This document shows positions 61,711-64,000 of a stretch of 64,000 nt of DNA, piece by piece. Position numbers and translations under genes: made by a program. Source of the DNA: Micropterus salmoides (lineage: Eukaryota; Chordata; Actinopteri; Centrarchiformes; Centrarchidae); NCBI RefSeq assembly GCF_014851395.1, contig NW_024040152.1:21108644-21172643 (forward strand). The letters are read 5' to 3'. Within the stretch, counting starts at the first letter, position 1. Each line of letters opens with the position of its first letter. The notes under the pieces are model-generated. The model had not been told where the DNA came from. It saw only the letters and a program-made list of their open reading frames with translations, and did no database searches.

Positions 61711-62739
61711 TCAGCTACAGGGCAGCCACGTTTGATATGAGTTACTGCAAGGCGAAACGTGCAGCGGCTGCACATGTGCAATATAGTAATTACTGAAGTT
61801 GATGTCCTGGACGTATGGAGCCGGCTGGTAGTAACATGTGACATTTGTTACAGTGGGGATGGCGTTCTGCTCAGCCAATACCCTCAGTGCCAGCATTGAG
61901 ATGAGGCTGAGCGTCTGGCGCCGCTCGTGGCCCATCAGACACACAGTGCTCTCGTTAACTACTTCGTGCAGCGTCATCAGGCACTCGTACCGTTTGTGCT
62001 CCATCCCAGCAAAGTGGTTTTGCAGGTAGGCCTCCAGTTTCCTCTGCTGTTCACCTATGTCAGAGAAGTCAATGAAGAAGCGTGAGCACATGTAGCGCTG
62101 CATCTGCTTCATGTCCGCCTCTGAAGAGGGCCTGAACCCTCTCACCAGTAGGTGGCAGTACTTCAATAAGCCGCCCCCTCTGATTTCTTCCGGGTTGCGT
62201 GTAGCTATGGTCCTCTGGCACAGGTGGTCCATGGCCTCCTTGAAGTCCCCATACACACTCTCCCCGATCACAGTGGGGTGAAAACTCTCAGACATGGGCG
62301 TCTCGGAGCAGCGGTCAAACAAGAGCAGAGAATCAAGGCAAATCTGGAAGGAGTCCACGCTGAATTCAAACTGCCGCCGTAAAGAGTCCACAAATTTTAG
62401 CTCCACATTCTTGCCTGTGTTGTTAGACAGCGAGATGAGGCTCCAGCGGTCCGTGTCATTACAGACTTTCACCAGTTTCTGTACATAGGCTTCTTTGAGG
62501 GTCAGTGCTGTGATGCGTTCCTTAGAGACCCCGGCTGGCAAGAAGTCAAACAGGCAGTCCAGCACGACGTCCTTCACCAGACGGAAGGCCTGGTCGTCTT
62601 TCAAAGACACGCCAAAGATCAGGTCCAGATCCTTATAGCCCAGTCCGGTGTCCTGATGGAGCACGTGGCTGGCAGCTGAGCCGTTCAGCCTCACGTCCTT
62701 AACACACACACCCCTCTCCTCCAACCTCGCCCGCACCAC
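61711..62739 (-). CDS. tent5b: TENT5/FAM46 non-canonical poly(A) polymerase, last coding exon
   Basis: Adds poly(A) to cytoplasmic or ER-linked mRNAs. The visible exon starts after 'tccctgtgcag' in phase 0 and encodes 342 residues to the stop at 61711-61713. Nucleotidyltransferase motifs: the GS motif in DVRLNGSAASHV (residues 15-26), the metal-binding DLD at 37-39 in GYKDLDLIF, and a third acidic site in the KNVELKFVDS segment (110-119). Further landmarks are FHPTVIGES, RNPEEIRGGGLLKY, RYMCSRFFIDF, ESTVCLMGHERRQTL and the C-terminal CYYQPAPYV and TWLPC. Family proteins begin with a short first exon ending IHGRGNFPTL..; that exon is beyond the right edge. LPAGVSK and YCHLLVRGFRP favour TENT5B, while other stretches resemble TENT5A, so the paralogue is likely rather than certain. 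The frame is intact. Confidence 0.93.
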   Translation of the reverse strand: MVRARLEERGVCVKDVRLNGSAASHVLHQDTGLGYKDLDLIFGVSLKDDQAFRLVKDVVLDCLFDFLPAGVSKERITALTLKEAYVQKLVKVCNDTDRWSLISLSNNTGKNVELKFVDSLRRQFEFSVDSFQICLDSLLLFDRCSETPMSESFHPTVIGESVYGDFKEAMDHLCQRTIATRNPEEIRGGGLLKYCHLLVRGFRPSSEADMKQMQRYMCSRFFIDFSDIGEQQRKLEAYLQNHFAGMEHKRYECLMTLHEVVNESTVCLMGHERRQTLSLISMLALRVLAEQNAIPTVTNVTCYYQPAPYVQDINFSNYYIAHVQPLHVSPCSNSYQTWLPCS

Positions 62740-64000
62740 CTGCACAGGGACGAGACAGAGACACAGCATGTTACTAATGACAGGTTCTCTTTTAAGATAA
62801 GAGTAAAAAAAATGGGGGGTCAGAGGGAGCTCTGTAGTTGCAGAAATGATGAAAGAAACACACATCTAAAAAGACTCGAGTTAAACTAAATATGTCGAAA
62901 TAAGCTCCACATGAGCCCAGTGGAAATCAATTGTTTGTGAAGGCAAGATCAATACCACTGCTCACAAAAGTCCATGAATGAAACCTAAAGAGCCCAAACA
63001 AAGAGCAGCAGAGCTGGTGAGTCTGTGCTCCACGGCCATCACCCTTTGGGTCAGATTGTCTTATCTTATCACAGAGATATGATTTATAATCCTGAATTTC
63101 ATTCAAGAGAGAGTGAACACCAGTGTGCAGGTGAAGTGTAGTTGATCAAAATTTTTGCTTTAGGCTATACATCACAACCTCAGTTCATTAAGGTTCAGCA
63201 GCATTTCCCTTCCTCTGTCCCAGTGACCCGTAAGATGTTTAAACGACCTGGTCCCACCTCAGTGCGGTCACACTGGAAGAGGATGAGCAACAGCTGGACA
63301 GGGTATACCAACATCCCTGCTCGCAAGCACAAAGGGGAAACATGTCTGGGCTCTGAAATAAGACATCAAACATAGTTTCAGCGGAGTTGCCTGAAGGGAA
63401 ATGATAATCCACCCTAAAAAACGTCCCGTTCTCAAAACATTTGGAAGAGATCAAAGTGTTCACCGGAAAGATCTGAATGATATGACACATCAACAACTAG
63501 CTGCAGCGCCCTTGTTTTATCTGGCAAGCTATTTGAGAGGTTTCTCATATTTATTCAGTGTATCCCTAGCAAGCAGGCACTTGTTGCTAAAAGATGGGAT
63601 ACATGTAGCTGACTGTGGCAACAAATGCATGCCCGACAGACTGTTCATGTAAGAAACACCTGCTCTACAAGCATTTCCACTGAGCAAACAACAATTGCAC
63701 ACAGTAAATGGCAAAATCTGCAGCACAAATGAGTTGTACACACTCACACACAATCCTAAATCTCCCTACTGGCACTGATCTGTCAGATTAGTGTCTGTCA
63801 ACTCTCTCTCCCATGGTGATCAGATAACAAGCTGGCTCTATATATACACACATACTGGGTCAGGCTACAGACAAACAAACATTTGAAGGCAAATCAACCC
63901 CTCTAACAGGAGTGCTGAATGATTAATCGAAATATTATCAAAATAGCAATATTGCCCAGTGCAATCTACAAATTGCAGAAGCTGCACTGATTTGAGGAGG
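62740..64000 (-). other. tent5b: Intron of tent5b (partial)
   Basis: Sequence upstream of the exon acceptor at 62740-62741. I looked for the expected first-exon motif (IHGRGNFPTL) on the minus strand and did not see it, so the intron continues beyond the window. No other feature was recognised. Confidence 0.75.

Noticed and set aside
61838..62488. Plus-strand frames opposite tent5b
   Set aside because: Antisense shadows of the conserved exon.

Overview
The window is vertebrate nuclear DNA, almost certainly from a ray-finned (probably spiny-rayed) fish. It holds intron-containing genes with GT-AG introns of about 80 to 1,400 bases, teleost-style repeats (L2-like LINE tails, Ty3/gypsy LTRs, hAT and TTAA-type DNA transposons, a tRNA-derived SINE) and AT-rich intergenic DNA. 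Nothing points to a bacterium, phage or CRISPR locus.

Three protein genes are recognisable, all on the minus strand. (1) oprd1, the delta opioid receptor, is complete in three coding exons (12784-15549; 378 residues). (2) tcea3, a TFIIS-type transcription elongation factor, is complete in an inferred 21-exon model (38017-45168). Its two ends are conventional TFIIS, but the linker between domain I and domain II is encoded by eleven extra exons (39823-42748), all entering in phase 2. Ten of these are diverged copies of one Ser/Asp/Lys/Pro module and one is a 516-base Lys/Glu-rich exon. Three of the eleven break the reading frame at A-runs. (3) A TENT5/FAM46 poly(A) polymerase, best fit tent5b, shows only its large last exon (61711-62739); the first coding exon lies beyond the right edge. 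The genes share no obvious pathway: a neuropeptide GPCR, a Pol II elongation factor and a cytoplasmic poly(A) polymerase. From memory all three have human counterparts on 1p36, so this looks like a rearranged syntenic block.

By region: 1-500 resembles the 3' end of a plus-strand transcript. 500-12400 is intergenic, with a Ty3/gypsy LTR plus gag start (about 4441-5620), composite repeats (6130-7150) and a decayed DNA transposon (11519-12400). 12409-15710 is oprd1 and its leader. 15711-37600 is a gene desert with most of the mobile elements, including a 518-bp element with a TTGTAA duplication and a 3.8-kb TTAA-flanked transposon holding a nested hAT. 37640-45345 is tcea3 with its CpG-rich promoter. 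45346-61700 is intergenic, with a solo LTR, a fossil L2-like LINE and two perfect hairpins, one containing nuclear-receptor half-sites. 61711-64000 is tent5b.

The most interesting signals are the expanded exon array in the tcea3 linker, the AT-AC (U12-type) intron in the same gene, and the 22-bp perfect inverted repeat at 51459-51517. Exon boundaries were placed by eye from splice signals, phase and family similarity. No database search or transcript evidence was available.
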